Below, piece by piece: positions 5,865-5,877 of a stretch of DNA of 5,877 bases. The notes below the pieces were generated by a model. That model worked only from the letters and a program-made list of their open reading frames with translations. It was not told where the DNA came from and ran no database searches. Numbering within the stretch: the stretch's first letter is position 1; the number at the start of each line of letters is the position of its first letter. This DNA is from DAIOHQ01 sp036744635 (GTDB lineage Bacteria; Planctomycetota; Phycisphaerae; Tepidisphaerales; Tepidisphaeraceae): assembly GCA_036744635.1 (NCBI GenBank), contig DAIOHQ010000278.1, forward strand, positions 1 to 5,877. Reading direction: 5' to 3'. A program made the position numbers and the translations under genes.

Positions 5865-5877
5865 GTGAGTTCTTGGC
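5853..5877 (+). promoter_or_regulatory. Possible translation start of a gene running off the right edge
   Basis: AGGAG (5853-5857) is followed by 7 nt and GTG (5865-5867), then AGT TCT TGG to the window end. Spacing and Shine-Dalgarno strength are good, but only four codons are visible, so the product is unknown. Confidence 0.3.

Overview
The window is GC-rich bacterial DNA (roughly 60% G+C by eye), and the real reading frames have mostly G or C at third codon positions. The gene content is a sugar-type ABC ATPase next to an operon of very haem-rich cytochromes c. This suggests an environmental Gram-negative-type bacterium with a respiratory chain that ends in, or passes through, multihaem cytochromes. 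Planctomycetota or Acidobacteriota are my best guesses from general style. The sequence holds no phylogenetic marker that settles it.

Layout. Positions 1-1146 (+) carry most of a RbsA/MglA-type sugar ABC transporter ATPase. Its N-terminal part, including the first Walker A, is absent or lies outside the window. It converges on a three-gene minus-strand operon, with 73 bp between the two stop codons that contain a heptanucleotide tandem repeat. In transcription order the operon is: (i) 5161-3659, a membrane-anchored NapC/NrfH-like cytochrome with 12 haem motifs; (ii) 3662-2247, an exported doubled-CXXCH cytochrome with 15 haem motifs, overlapping the first gene by 4 nt (ATGA); (iii) 2242-1220, an exported thioredoxin-fold plus TPR protein without a CXXC, starting 4 nt after the second cytochrome's stop. 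A 125-bp divergent spacer with an imperfect dyad separates the operon from 5287-5538 (+), a small tryptophan-rich single-pass membrane protein of unknown function. Positions 5539-5877 hold short repeats, no convincing gene, and a possible start of a further gene at the right edge.

How the genes may work together (inference). The anchored 12-haem protein could take electrons from membrane quinol through its NapC-like N-terminus and hand them to the 15-haem protein, a potential 27-haem relay across the periplasm or cell envelope. The TPR protein has a thioredoxin-like fold but no redox cysteine pair, so it looks more like a scaffold or assembly partner than a disulfide enzyme. No terminal reductase (no CXXCK haem motif), outer-membrane porin or cytochrome maturation gene is present, so the final electron acceptor cannot be named.
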